From: Ochromonas danica
Lineage: Eukaryota; Sar; Chrysophyceae; Chromulinales; Chromulinaceae
Assembly: GCA_015146655.1 (NCBI GenBank)
Contig: VKHL01000011.1
Coordinates: 191,819-255,818, forward strand
Reading direction: 5' to 3'
Length of the DNA: 64,000 nt
Shown: positions 48,764 to 58,188 of the stretch, piece by piece
How the letters are laid out: each line of letters starts with the position of its first letter
Position numbering within the stretch: the first letter of the stretch is position 1
Program-made: the position numbers and the translations under genes
Notes under the pieces: generated by a model
What the model was told of the DNA's origin: nothing
What the model saw: the letters and a program-made list of their open reading frames with translations, nothing else
Database searches by the model: none

Positions 48764-49328
48764 TTATCGTACGCTCTTATGAGCATGAGCATTAATCTCT
48801 TTTGCCATAGCAGCATAAACTTCAGGTTGAGGAGGTGTGATTGGGACATAGAATCCCCATTGAGGAGATTCATCCACTAAGTCTCCATAAGAAATATCTT
48901 TACTATTAGATCGATATTCTGGAGGAGTAGTATGATATGGATGATGATGATGATTATTTAAGGTATGATAAACATCAGAATTATTATTTCTTTCTTGAGC
49001 ATAAAATGTACGAGGATATAACAGTGTACCCCCCATAGAGGATGATGATTCCTTCTCCATAGACGATGAGGAGGATGACTGATCTTTGTTCTCTACGGAT
49101 TGCACTTGTGTGATATATTCATGAATATTACCACCATGTTGATCTTTCCAAGCCACATTGACTTTATTCTGTGCGGCAGCAGTGTTGCTTCCTCCTCCTC
49201 CTCCTGCTCCTTGTTGTGAGTCAGGAGTCTCTGTTCCTTCTGTGCCTAATATCCAAAGCATGGCAGATATTAACGGATGTTGACTCCATCTTAATGTAAC
49301 TTTTTTCTCTGACATTACAATCTCCATG
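48764..49328 (-). CDS. Hypothetical protein, low-complexity middle
   Basis: A single exon of about 187 aa starting at MEIVMSEKKVTLRWSQHPLI. The first 40 residues and the last 45 (DISYGDLVDESPQWGFYVPITPPQPEVYAAMAKEI) look structured; between them lie Gly, Ser, Asn and His runs. No domain is recognised. The WGFYVPITPP block may be the conserved core. An upstream non-ATG extension in the same frame is not used. Confidence 0.55.
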
Positions 49329-50407
49329 GAATAATCACAATAAAGGGAAGACAATGGAATGCAATTGTTGTCAATATAATGAACCACTCAATAGCTCCTC
49401 TACTAGACTTGTTATGCTTTCACAGGAGAATCAACTTCTTCTTTATTTCTTTTTATAAACTTCCTCTTATTCAAAAGAAGAGTGCAAAAATAAAGAGCGA
49501 ATGAGAGTAAGGGAAGGTAATTAGATAATAATCAAGGAAGAAGATATTAATTTGTTCTAATTTGTCAAAATGGTTAGACTCTAGTTAGTTCTAATGGTGA
49601 GCATAGAGCATGGCCAGAGAGGGAGAAGACCGCGCGGTGCAACAGTACCGAGGAGCAGCAGCAGAGACACACACAACAGACACACACAACAGACACAAAC
49701 ACAGAGAGAAGTTGTGTGTGTGCAGAGGACGAGGCAGAGAGACAAGGCAGAGACAGAGAGACAACAGCAGGAAACTGCAGGAACCCACAACATGGACTTT
49801 GATATCAATAAAAATAGACTTTTTATGATTTTGGCCAAGCCCAACCTTTTCCCTCCCAAGAGAAATCCCAGGTCCTGAGTGGTTTTCGGATTTCAGATGT
49901 TTTGGATTTTTGAGCCTGCGGAAAGCAACAACGCGCTTTTCCCACTATCACATGAAAACTCCGTTTTGTCGCTTGAAAGCGTTTTTACCTAGTTTACGGA
50001 AATCACCAAGTTCGCGAAAATCTTATTGGGTAAAACGTTACAGTACCTCCAACCCTTTCGCTAAAGTGGCCAACTGAGTAAATTATTCTCATCACAGTAG
50101 TGGCTGCTGTCATCGTCATCAAATTCATGCTATGGGATGGTAAGATGGGGTCAGTATTATCTTCCATGACCTCCAACTTAAGTGATACAACGTTGATTGA
50201 AGATACAGTATCTGGACATGCTAAGGTAGGTTCCAATTAGAGCGAATCACTGTCTATATGAATGAATAAGCCCCACTTTCGGAGTGGAAGACCACTTCAC
50301 CTTGCAACCTTATGAGATACTGAGACACTTGTTAAAAACAACTTCTAGATCGATTGATTATTAAAGAAAAGACGAGACGACAGAAGCTGGACATGGTAAG
50401 ATGTGCT
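49329..50407. other. 1.1-kb spacer with a CA/ACAGACAC microsatellite, no gene seen
   Basis: The longest gene-free stretch of the left part. Positions about 49663-49765 are built from repeated acacacaacagac and agagaca units, which make several apparent open frames that are only repeat translations. The remainder (49870-50400) is unremarkable AT-rich DNA; nothing else was recognised. Confidence 0.6.
49663..49765. repeat. ACACAACAGACAC/AGAGACA simple repeat
   Basis: Imperfect tandem purine-CA units such as acacacaacagac repeated several times, followed by gagacaaggcagagacagagagac. It lies in the spacer upstream of the minus-strand hypothetical gene. Confidence 0.8.
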
Positions 50408-52054
50408 TCACAGTTTAATTAGCTTCTTTTTGAACCAGTGATGAGATTCTTTATTGAAGCGATAACAGAATTCATACTCATAAGCATAGGCTTGCCCATA
50501 TTTCAGAGTAGAAGGCCAGTCCACCTTTTCATCCAGTACAAATGCCTGTAACATCTCTTCCGAAACACTGTCCGCCATAGTGAAGCTTACATCTGTTAGA
50601 CTAGTGTGCTTTGATACTGCCACTATACTCTCCCATCCACAACCATCGATGGCCAACCCCTTCAGTGATTGGCATGCTTTGATTAACTCGCTCACTACCA
50701 TATCCAACGTTCTTGCACCACTCTGGCCTGCATTGAGGAGATTCAATTGCAGTTGTGTTAGACTCTTCGCATGCTCTGTAATAGCTGACAAAGCAGCATC
50801 AGTATATTGATTATCGGTGACTCGATCCAGGATCAAGCCGTTCAAATGGGGAAGATCCTGCAGAATGGAGATCAAAGACTCATCCCACATTGAAGCATGT
50901 AAATCAATATCAAAAGGCTCAAGCATGGACTTCAGATTCCCCACTGGATGATAATAATTTTCTCTCAAACTTAAAATCACATTCTTGTACTGCCCTCTTC
51001 TCAACGTATAAGATAAAGAAACAGCCCAATCATCATTGCTATCTCTCACCGCTATAGATACCCACTTGTTCTTGACATCTATCTCAATAGCTCCATCAAT
51101 AGACACATCATAGAGACATGGACACTGTTCATAAAGGTGTCGCAGATTCTCTGCAGTGCATGGTTCACCAGTGGAGATGACTAAGCGAGTCAACTTTGGA
51201 CAGGATGTTGAAACCAACATCACGAGATCATCAATGCGAAAGAAACTCTCCTTGCTACATGCAACCTCCAGAACCTCCAATACGTCTCCAGCTGTTGAGA
51301 TATAAGATATGAGAGAAGAAGAGCTAGAAGACTCATAATCCACGTTGACAATCAAAGCTCTCAGATAAATCTGATTCTCCAAGAGAGTACATAAAATCAA
51401 ATTTGTTCCTTCTTCATCTGTTAAGAATAGTCTGAAATGTTGTAAACTGGAGGCATGTCTTATAATAAAGTTTGCTAGTATTACATAATAATATTCATAA
51501 TTACTTAACCTAACTTGTAGAGAGATTTTAACAAGAGAATTCTCTCTTAACTGCTGTATTAACCCTTGGAAAATAATGTCACAAAGCCGCTTGTGAAATA
51601 TATCAAAGTCACTAATCTTTATTGTCACTTCCTGTAGACTATGACAATGATTCAAAAAGTCAGAGAGATTGATCTCTTCTTCACCAATATCATGGAAGCT
51701 ATCATTACTGTTCGATGACTCTATATCAATAGATCGAAGAGTTGGACAGTAGTACTCCATATCTAAATCTCCAACAAGATCTCGTAATACTTTCAGTCTG
51801 ACGGGAAAGTTCTCCACAAACAATACCTTCCGACTCACCACCCACTTATAGAATATACTCATAGAAGTATCTGAGATACGGTAATATTCGATAATTAGGG
51901 TTATTCTAAGGTCAGTCAAAGAAATCAACCAGTCCTTCCGAGCATTCTTCTCTACACAGGCACTGTCCAACCTCGACAAATCCTTGCATCCCAACCACTC
52001 TGAGAAAACACTATGAAGAATATCTCGAGGTAATTGCAAGATAACACTCATCAC
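50408..52054 (-). CDS. Leucine-rich-repeat protein with F-box-like N-terminus
   Basis: A single exon of 548 aa. The N-terminus (LPRDILHSVFSEWLGCKDLSRLDSACVEKNARKDWL) has the L-P-x-D-I-L-x-x-x-F-x-x-W-L pattern of an F-box-like helix bundle. Irregular leucine-rich repeats fill most of the rest (LRALIVNVDYESS, LEVLEVACSKESF, CPKLTRLVIS, CPCLYDVSID, LPHLNGLILDRVTD, LKGLAIDGCGWESIVAVSKHTSLTDVSF). A substrate-receptor role in an SCF-type ligase is possible but not shown. A decayed copy lies immediately upstream on the same strand. The start at MMSVIL is favoured because the F-box-like segment begins within a few residues. Confidence 0.7.
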   Translation of the reverse strand: MMSVILQLPRDILHSVFSEWLGCKDLSRLDSACVEKNARKDWLISLTDLRITLIIEYYRISDTSMSIFYKWVVSRKVLFVENFPVRLKVLRDLVGDLDMEYYCPTLRSIDIESSNSNDSFHDIGEEEINLSDFLNHCHSLQEVTIKISDFDIFHKRLCDIIFQGLIQQLRENSLVKISLQVRLSNYEYYYVILANFIIRHASSLQHFRLFLTDEEGTNLILCTLLENQIYLRALIVNVDYESSSSSSLISYISTAGDVLEVLEVACSKESFFRIDDLVMLVSTSCPKLTRLVISTGEPCTAENLRHLYEQCPCLYDVSIDGAIEIDVKNKWVSIAVRDSNDDWAVSLSYTLRRGQYKNVILSLRENYYHPVGNLKSMLEPFDIDLHASMWDESLISILQDLPHLNGLILDRVTDNQYTDAALSAITEHAKSLTQLQLNLLNAGQSGARTLDMVVSELIKACQSLKGLAIDGCGWESIVAVSKHTSLTDVSFTMADSVSEEMLQAFVLDEKVDWPSTLKYGQAYAYEYEFCYRFNKESHHWFKKKLIKL

Positions 52055-52567
52055 TTCTCAAAAGTAACTATTAAATAACAGCAATGGGCTGAATTTAATT
52101 GGCTGATCTGATTCTTTGTTTGAATTGTTTTGTTGGCTTGCGGTTTTTGATGGAAATCAAAAGGTCAAAAGTTTCGTTTTCGGTTTTCGGAGTCTGCTGA
52201 ATGGCTGTTATAACTCGCTTTTTATGACTTTTATCCTGTAACCCAATCCGAAAAGATCATACAGAAAAACAGACTTTTGCATTCTTTTCGTGGGCATGCT
52301 GTATGATGGTGAAACTCGTAAACCTTGAGTTTGAAATCACTCCAAACTCCCAAAGTGGTTAAGTGACATGTTGGAAGTCCATTTTTTCAGCTTTCCAGAG
52401 CCGTCAGTGGAAATCATCACACAAAGCTCTGAAGATCCCATCTGGTTGGGGCAAATCTGTATTGGGTGGTGTCCTACATTTATTACCCAACAAGAAAGAA
52501 CCAAGTGACGTTGTTTGGAGAATTTACACATATGCTCTCAGCAAAGAGAAACTAAGGCATGACCAAG
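52055..52567. other. Spacer between the LRR gene and its decayed copy
   Basis: About 510 bp that should contain the LRR gene promoter. No protein or RNA gene recognised; a short open minus frame over 52337-52531 shows no similarity that I recognise. Confidence 0.5.
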
Positions 52568-53803
52568 TCAATTCATCCAACTAACTTGCATCCTTTGTTT
52601 GGTCCAGTGACGAGATTCTTGATAGAAATCAAAAGAGAAAATGTGCCTATACGATCTAACAGATCCTTTATCCAAAGTTGGAGGCCATTTCATTTTCTCA
52701 TCAAGCAACAATCCATCCAACATATCTACAGAAGCACTCTCAGCCATAGTGAGGCTAACCACGCTTAGACAAGAGTGCTTCGATACAGCCACAAGACTCT
52801 CCCACCCACAAGTAGAGATGGTTAACTCCTGCACCAACTGACATGCCTTGATTAATTCACTCAGCTGCTTATCAGATCCTTGCATGCTACGTATAGCCAC
52901 ACGCTGAAGATGTGGTCATTGCTCATAGGGCGAAGAAGGATCCCTGCGCTGCTTGTGCCACCATAGTGAATTACTAGGCGAGTTAACTTCGGACAAGATG
53001 TTGCCATGGATACTATTAGATCATCCATGCTGATGGAGGCAATCACGGTACCAAACCTCCAACTCTTCCAGCAAGTCTCCTGCTGATGACAAATACGACA
53101 GAAAAGATACCCCCAGAAAAGTAGCGAGTGCTCTGAGACGAATCAGATTCTTTATGAGAGTCGAGGTGATTATATCAATTCCATCTCGGATGAAAATACT
53201 CAGTTCTTTTAAACTGGAGGCATGCTTTGTGATGAGTTTTGTTACCATCACATGACTTTCATGACGCCCTAACACACCTGAAAGACAGATCTTGACGAGG
53301 GAATCCTCTCTCAACTTTTCGACCAAGATTGATAAGATAACATCACAAAGCTGCTCAGTATATCGACTAACATCATTCATCCTTGGTGTTGTCACTGCTT
53401 GAAGATTATGAAAATGACTCAAGAAGACAGAGAGATTGTTCTCCGCCTGACTACCATCAATATTAATTTCATTACCATTCCAATTCACTATATCTATAGT
53501 CTAGATCGAAGAGCAGGACAGTAGGACTCCATGTCTAACACTGCCATAAGATCTTCTATGGCACTCAACCTCACAACAAACCCATCCACTCAGAACACCT
53601 TGCGGTCTGCCAGCCATCTATAAAATATCCTCATTTAATCATCCAATACAAGACCTAAATAGCATCTGCGGTTAATCCTCAGGTCACTCAATGAAGTCAA
53701 TCATACCTCTCGAACTCTCTTCCCCGCGCAGGCTATATCCAATCTTGATAGATCCTTCCATTCCAACCACTCTGAATGCAAATTATGAAGAATATCTCCA
53801 GGT

Positions 53804-53807
53804 AATT
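53804..53807. repeat. AATT target-site duplication (left; partner 55969-55972)
   Basis: AATT directly abuts the first transposon base and reappears after the last. The paralogous gene has a single aatt at the corresponding place, so one copy was added at insertion. Because AATT is palindromic, and both tips read aattccgt outward-in, it could instead be counted as part of the inverted repeat. Confidence 0.75.
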
Positions 53808-53819
53808 CCGTAGGAGCCC

Positions 53820-53874
53820 AAAAGGTCGCGAGTTTCTCAAAAGGTCGCGAGTTTCTCAAAAGGTCGCGAGTTTC
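53820..53874 (+). repeat. Triplicated 19-bp repeat in the transposon end
   Basis: The unit aaaaggtcgcgagtttctc occurs three times head to tail (the third copy ends in tttctg), with the inverse set near the right end. Arrays of short direct repeats just inside the tip are typical transposase-binding sites; that role is inferred. Confidence 0.9.
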
Positions 53875-53988
53875 TGCGCGGGGAGCCTCCACTGAAACGC
53901 ACGTTTTGAGTGTGAATTTCGCATAAAAGAAGGCCTTGGTTCTCATGAACCATCGCCAAATATCACAAGTACTGGTCATTTTTATCAT

Positions 53989-54064
53989 GAAGGTGCATGC
54001 AATCTATCGATTCGTGGACTCAGATTAGCTGAGTCCACTAATCGATGGATTGCTATGCACCTTC
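53989..54064. repeat. 76-bp near-palindrome inside the left end
   Basis: The arms begin gaaggtgcatgcaat and end attgctatgcaccttc, with a core gtggactcagattagctgag pairing around its centre. A few positions do not pair. Could form a hairpin in single-stranded DNA. A matching copy is at 55712-55787. Confidence 0.85.
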
Positions 54065-54395
54065 CACCAGTATCGCACATGGCTCAGATCATTGTCACAT
54101 GGATGAAGACAAAGAAAGGTGAGAACGCGAAGATTTAAAGATTAAATGACAAATAACATGTATCCTAACTAATATGTGACTTGATGTGTGACTGAAATGT
54201 GACTGAACTGTGTTGTCGTGACAGAAGAAAAGAACTCATTGCCCTTGTCGTCAGCAACGGCCCTCCTGATCATCGCTGTTGACTCCTGAGAACGAGTTCT
54301 ATGCATCAAAGGTCGAAGGCATGAAGCTTAGCGCGGTGACAAGTACGCCAAATGGTTGGCGTTAAGCGGCAAAAGATCGATCTGGAAACGCTGCG

Positions 54396-55521
54396 ATGTG
54401 GAAACATTTCTTCTTGAATGTTGTTATCCCTACCCTTATTATATTATGTTCATTTGAAAGATTTGTATGCTTTAAACTTAATTCTGATTCATTTAATGTG
54501 CAGAACGATGAGCTGAGAACGTTTTTCCATGGAGATTCCATCATTCTTCACCAAGCCTTGGATGCTGAAGTTTTGCAGGAATTTTCTGATGTTGGAGTGG
54601 ACTATATGAAAGGCGGACCATCTACGACAAGTCAACATCAACCACTTGATGCTAGCACCATCTTTCGCGATGCGAAAGCGTACTTAAAAAAGGATTTGAA
54701 TCGACAAGCAATTGTGGTCAATCGCACATTGAGTGATGCCCTTGACGCTTAATTCCAAGATCTGCGCAACCGTTTTCAGGATGATACAAATGTTACTGCT
54801 GGATATAAAACTCTCTTGCGCGAAGGAATCATTCGCCTTTGTCGAATTCTCTGTAACAAGGCGGTTACATCAGATAAGATCGCTCAAGGCTTTGTCATAT
54901 GTGGCCACCATGTCGAAGCAACTAATGAACGGTGAGCTACGACCGCATAATGAGGCAAATTGTGAGAGATTGCCAAGGTGATGATGGGCGACAAGATAAG
55001 AGTCTCCAGGATCATTTCAGTGAGTGTGTCGAATATGCTCAACAGCACGGACATCTCAGCAATGAGTTCATGGATCAACTGGGATTGTGCCAAGTTCCAC
55101 ATTATCTTAATCGGGAAAGCCTCACATTGTGTCGCCAGGATGCCCAAATCATCACACATGCCGATTCCATTGAACGAATCCAAGACTACAAGATGAGACA
55201 TTCGCCCGATTACTTGGCTGTCCAGGCGGAGCCAGAGCCGTTCTCGGAAAACAGAAAGCCAAAGAAGCAAAGAAATTGGCTGAAAAAGAAGAAGAGAAGC
55301 GTCGCAAGCAGTCGATGACGAAGAGAGAGCGCGACGAGGAGGCAGCAGCAATCAAAGCTGCCAAGGCGGAGAAGAGGGTCCGTATCTTAGAGCAGAAAGC
55401 CAAGCGGAAAGAGGATGCGAAAGGTCTTCTTGGAGCTGATGAATCTTCACTTCAAATCCAAAGAGGGGCGGAGATTGTGATGGGAAAAGTGGTCGTTGAC
55501 GACAACAGAGACGAAGAGTAG
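54396..55521 (+). pseudogene. Partial DDE (pogo-like) transposase remnant
   Basis: A first segment to 54750 reads NDELRTFFHGDSIILHQALD, then GVDYMKGGPSTTSQHQPLDA and IFRDAKAYLKK. This matches the end of DDE_1 catalytic domains, where the block before and including Q-P-x-D precedes the last helix. The codons following 54752 continue the theme in another frame (LRNRFQDDTNVTAGYKTLLREGIIRLCRIL). A third segment from about 54932 to 55521 (DHFSECVEYAQQHGHLSNEF, then a Lys/Glu/Ala-rich tail) ends at TAG near 55521. A cag acceptor near 54503 suggests an original intron. At least two frame changes break it and the N-terminal DNA-binding region is absent. Confidence 0.6.
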
Positions 55522-55583
55522 GGTGTTATTTTCTTTTGCCACGACGGCAGCAAAGCAATTCTATAACTATCTGTCACATATCT

Positions 55584-55968
55584 GTCACACATCAAGTCAC
55601 ATATTAGTTAGGATACATGTTATTTGTCATTTAATCTTTAAATCTTCGCGTTCTCACCTTTCTTTGTCTTCATCCATGTGACAATGATCTGAGCCATGTG
55701 CGATACTGGTGGAAGGTGCATAGCAATCCATCGATTAGTGGACTCAGCTAATCTGAGTCCACGAATCGATAGATTGCATGCACCTTCATGATAAAAATGA
55801 CCAGTACTTGTGATATTTGGCGATGGTTCATGAGAACCAAGGCCTTCTTTTATGCGAAATTCACACTCAAAACGTGCGTTTCAGTGGAGGCTCCCCGCGC
55901 AGAAACTCGCGACCTTTTGAGAAACTCGCGACCTTTTGAGAAACTCGCGACCTTTTGGGCTCCAACGG
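55584..55968 (-). repeat. Right terminal inverted repeat (385 bp)
   Basis: Inverted copy of 53808-54192, of exactly equal length, ending gggctccaacgg before AATT. The palindrome copy is at 55712-55787 and the triplicated 19-mer at about 55902-55956. Confidence 0.93.
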
Positions 55969-56073
55969 AATTGCAACACTCTAACCAGCAGTTTGAGCAA
56001 CCCGTTGAAAAACACCAACTGATCGCGCTTTTCCAGCCGGGAAAAACACAGCGGCGGTGAGGATGAATCACAA

Positions 56074-56769
56074 ATGATGGTTGTGATCACTTTTTGGTTA
56101 TTTTTATGCTTACTAGTCATACAATTCTCTTCACTTGATAGTTTACGACCTTATCAAGAAGTGCAAAAATGGCTAGTTGGGAGCTTTTCCAACACTCGTC
56201 AAGCTGAGAGAGCTGCACGTGCCAATAAACCAACGGCCGCTCTTGGTGGCCATGAATTAGTTAGTTGCACTATTGATCGCCATCCTATTGACACTGATGT
56301 TCTTATCGCACAATTTCGTTATGGCACGGATGATTCCGCTCTCCCTTTTCGATATCGCCTTTATGTCTTCCCACCTCTCGAACAGTTTCGTGAGAAAGAT
56401 GTTCGAATGCATCTATACAAGCCTGGCCAACAAGCACAGCAACTTTTGCAGGAGAACGACTATAAGTTAGGGACGTATGTACCCAGGCTGAGTGAGTGTG
56501 AAGCTCTACGAGGATGTGAGGTCTCCTGGACTGCCAAGACCACTCTATTAGGTGTGCGACTCTATCGTGGCCATCTTGTCCTGGGAGAAGTTAGGTTACC
56601 TTCTCAATCCAATCCTAATGAGGAAATCTTAGTTAGAGATGATCTTTGGCTCTGGCCGGGTGAATTCTGGACAAATGATCAAGTCTTTGATTCTCGTGGC
56701 AAGCGATTGCTTGGCAATCCCAACAACGAACCTTATCGCTTTATTAAACTCATCTCACCTCATCGGTAG
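56074..56769 (+). CDS. Secreted CpcT/CpeT-type chromophore lyase-like protein
   Basis: A single exon of 231 aa. A signal peptide (VVITFWLFLCLLVIQFSS) precedes a CpcT/CpeT (DUF1001) type body: QKWLVGSFSNTRQAERAARANKP at the start, then RHPIDTDVLIAQFRYG, PFRYRLYVF, LSECEALRGCEVSWTAKTTLLGVR and DDLWLWPGEFWTNDQVFDSRGKRLLG near the end, the order seen in T-type bilin lyases. In cyanobacteria these attach phycocyanobilin to phycobiliprotein beta-subunits. No phycobilisome genes are present here, and secretion or plastid entry follows from the presequence. Function in this organism is open. It starts about 105 bp from the transposon's right end. Confidence 0.7.
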   Translation: MMVVITFWLFLCLLVIQFSSLDSLRPYQEVQKWLVGSFSNTRQAERAARANKPTAALGGHELVSCTIDRHPIDTDVLIAQFRYGTDDSALPFRYRLYVFPPLEQFREKDVRMHLYKPGQQAQQLLQENDYKLGTYVPRLSECEALRGCEVSWTAKTTLLGVRLYRGHLVLGEVRLPSQSNPNEEILVRDDLWLWPGEFWTNDQVFDSRGKRLLGNPNNEPYRFIKLISPHR

Positions 56770-56860
56770 TGTAGTGAAGGCTATATACATAGGGATAAGA
56801 ACGTAGATTATATTAAAAACCAAATAATGACAAATAAGAAAACCAAACTTTCCATCTCTC

Positions 56861-57901
56861 TCAGACAAGGACTTTAGTAGTGGAAGCTAACACAGCAATG
56901 CATTCACCAAAATTCTTGAACTTTGCCAAATGCAAAGGTTTCCGTTTGTTTCGATCGCGCAAGTTCTTGTTTGCACCTTGCTCAACGAGAAAGCGCACAG
57001 CCGCCACTGCATTTGTCATCGCCCCATAATGCAATGCAGTCCATCCATTTTCATCTTGAATATCAAGTTCAGCAAATCTAATAGAGCAATAATAGATAGT
57101 CAAGAACGATGAAATAAACTGTATTAATGTATTAAAGATCAAATCAATGAGATAAAAGACTTACTTTGTACATAAAATTTCACAATGTTTGACATCATTC
57201 AGACTTGCTGCAATCATTAGAGGAGTGATACATTTGAAGTCAGGCATATTCACTGAAGCATGATGTCTGAGCAACAACTTAGTAATGGAATGATTACCAA
57301 CTTGGACAGAGAAGAATAGAGGTGTTCGTCCACTACTTTCATCAATTATATCTGGTTCAGCATGATGATCTAATAGACATTCCACAATCTCTTCATTATC
57401 AATTTTAACGGCTAAGGATAATGGTGTATATCCATTCTCATTATATTGATTAATTAGATTAGGATTTCCTTCAGGTCCTAGAACATATTTTTGTATTGAT
57501 CCTCGTACTTTATACAAAGTACCACTTAATACAGCATCGTGTATATCCATGTCTAGACAGCCTAAGAATTTCAACCATGCGATGAACATTGCACCTGCAT
57601 CTGATTCTTTCCGTATATTAGTCATACCATCAATATCATATTGACCAAGATCAGGCATGACTTTCTCCATCACTTCTTTTACAGCTTTTGCACGAATTTC
57701 ATTTCGTTGTTGAATGAGTTTTGAAACAATAGGTTTAGCTTTTTTACGACTACGTTTGGAAGTTGTTCCTAATGAGCTAAGGTCATCTTCATTATCATTT
57801 TCGAAGAGTTCAGAGGATTCATCTGATTCATAAGCTTTCTGTTCTTCTTCTACTTTTGGGGATTTGTACACTTCATCAGATGTGATAGGAGAGACTTTCA
57901 T
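56861..57901 (-). CDS. Ankyrin-repeat protein
   Basis: Two exons (57165-57901 and 56861-57077) join in frame to 317 aa. An acidic, Ser-rich N-terminus with a basic KRSRKKAK patch (possible nuclear signal) is followed by at least four ankyrin repeats: NENGYTPLSLAVKIDNEEIVECLLDHHAE, SGRTPLFFSVQVGNHSITKLLLRHHA, CITPLMIAASLNDVKHCEIL and NGWTALHYGAMTNAVAAVRFLVEQGA, then KRKPLHLAKFKNFGECIAVL. These are protein-interaction repeats; no enzymatic domain. Convergent with the CpcT-like gene. Confidence 0.85.
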
Positions 57902-58188
57902 TATTATAGTAGTATTAATAGTAGTAGTGTATTTATTATCATGATATACTCAATCGTCTATAGTTCAATAATTAAAATACAAAAACAAACTAAATTAATC
58001 CCCAAACCAATACCAGTTCCGAGTTATCTGTCAATTGCCAACGGTTTCTTCTTCTCTTCCATCTTAAGTTAACTAGTTAAGAAACGCGTTTCTATTCCTG
58101 CAGTCTGTTTTTCCCTCTTGAGTCAATCAGCAGGTCACAGTCAGCGTCAGTGGAAGAAGAAGAGAGAACATTAACATTATCAACAACA

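Larger units (their letters stand above)
53808..54192 (+). repeat. Left terminal inverted repeat (385 bp)
   Basis: Begins ccgtaggagcccaaaaggtc. In order it holds three 19-bp direct repeats (from 53820), a GC-rich gcgcggggagcctcc block, and a 76-bp near-palindrome at 53989-54064, then ends at ttgatgtgtgac. Past this point the two arms diverge, although atgtgac echoes continue for a few units. Confidence 0.93.
53808..55968. mobile_element. DNA transposon with 385-bp terminal inverted repeats, pogo-like DDE remnant inside
   Basis: The outer 385 bp at each end (53808-54192 and 55584-55968) are inverted copies, identical by eye except for one outer base (ccgta versus ccgtt). Flanks are AATT on both sides (53804-53807 and 55969-55972). 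The intact LRR paralog carries ggtaattgcaa uninterrupted at the matching spot, so a 4-bp AATT target duplication is supported. Each end holds three 19-bp direct repeats and a 76-bp palindrome. The interior encodes the C-terminal part of a DDE transposase in more than one frame, so the copy looks non-autonomous. Near-identical ends suggest a young insertion, or conversion between ends. The superfamily is uncertain because pogo/mariner elements normally duplicate TA. Confidence 0.9.
52568..56020 (-). pseudogene. Decayed tandem copy of the LRR/F-box-like gene, split by a transposon
   Basis: Segments similar to the intact neighbour at 50408-52054 appear in the same order on the minus strand but in different frames. 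The N-terminal part sits at about 53700-53803 (LPGDILHNLHSEWLEWKDLSRLDIACAGK against LPRDILHSVFSEWLGCKDLSRLDSACVEK). The middle is at 53021-53488 and the C-terminal part at 52568-52900 (CGWESLVAVSKHSCLSVVSLTMAESAS against CGWESIVAVSKHTSLTDVSFTMADSVS). At least three frame breaks are present, plus an internal deletion of roughly 150 codons between SAGILLRPM and the terminal repeats. The extreme 5' end (aattgcaaca, from 55969) is separated from the body by the 2161-bp element. The right boundary is approximate. Confidence 0.8.

Noticed and set aside
49594-49878. Several open frames across 49.6-49.9 kb on both strands
   Set aside because: They are translations of an ACACAACAGACAC simple repeat.
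53820-53874. Triplicated 19-mer considered as a CRISPR-like array
   Set aside because: Units are directly adjacent without spacers and recur in inverted form at the other end of a transposon in a nuclear genome.
53701-56060. Two matching open frames beginning MIKMTSTCDIWRWFMRTKAF, on opposite strands
   Set aside because: They are the two terminal inverted repeats of the transposon read outward, not a duplicated gene.
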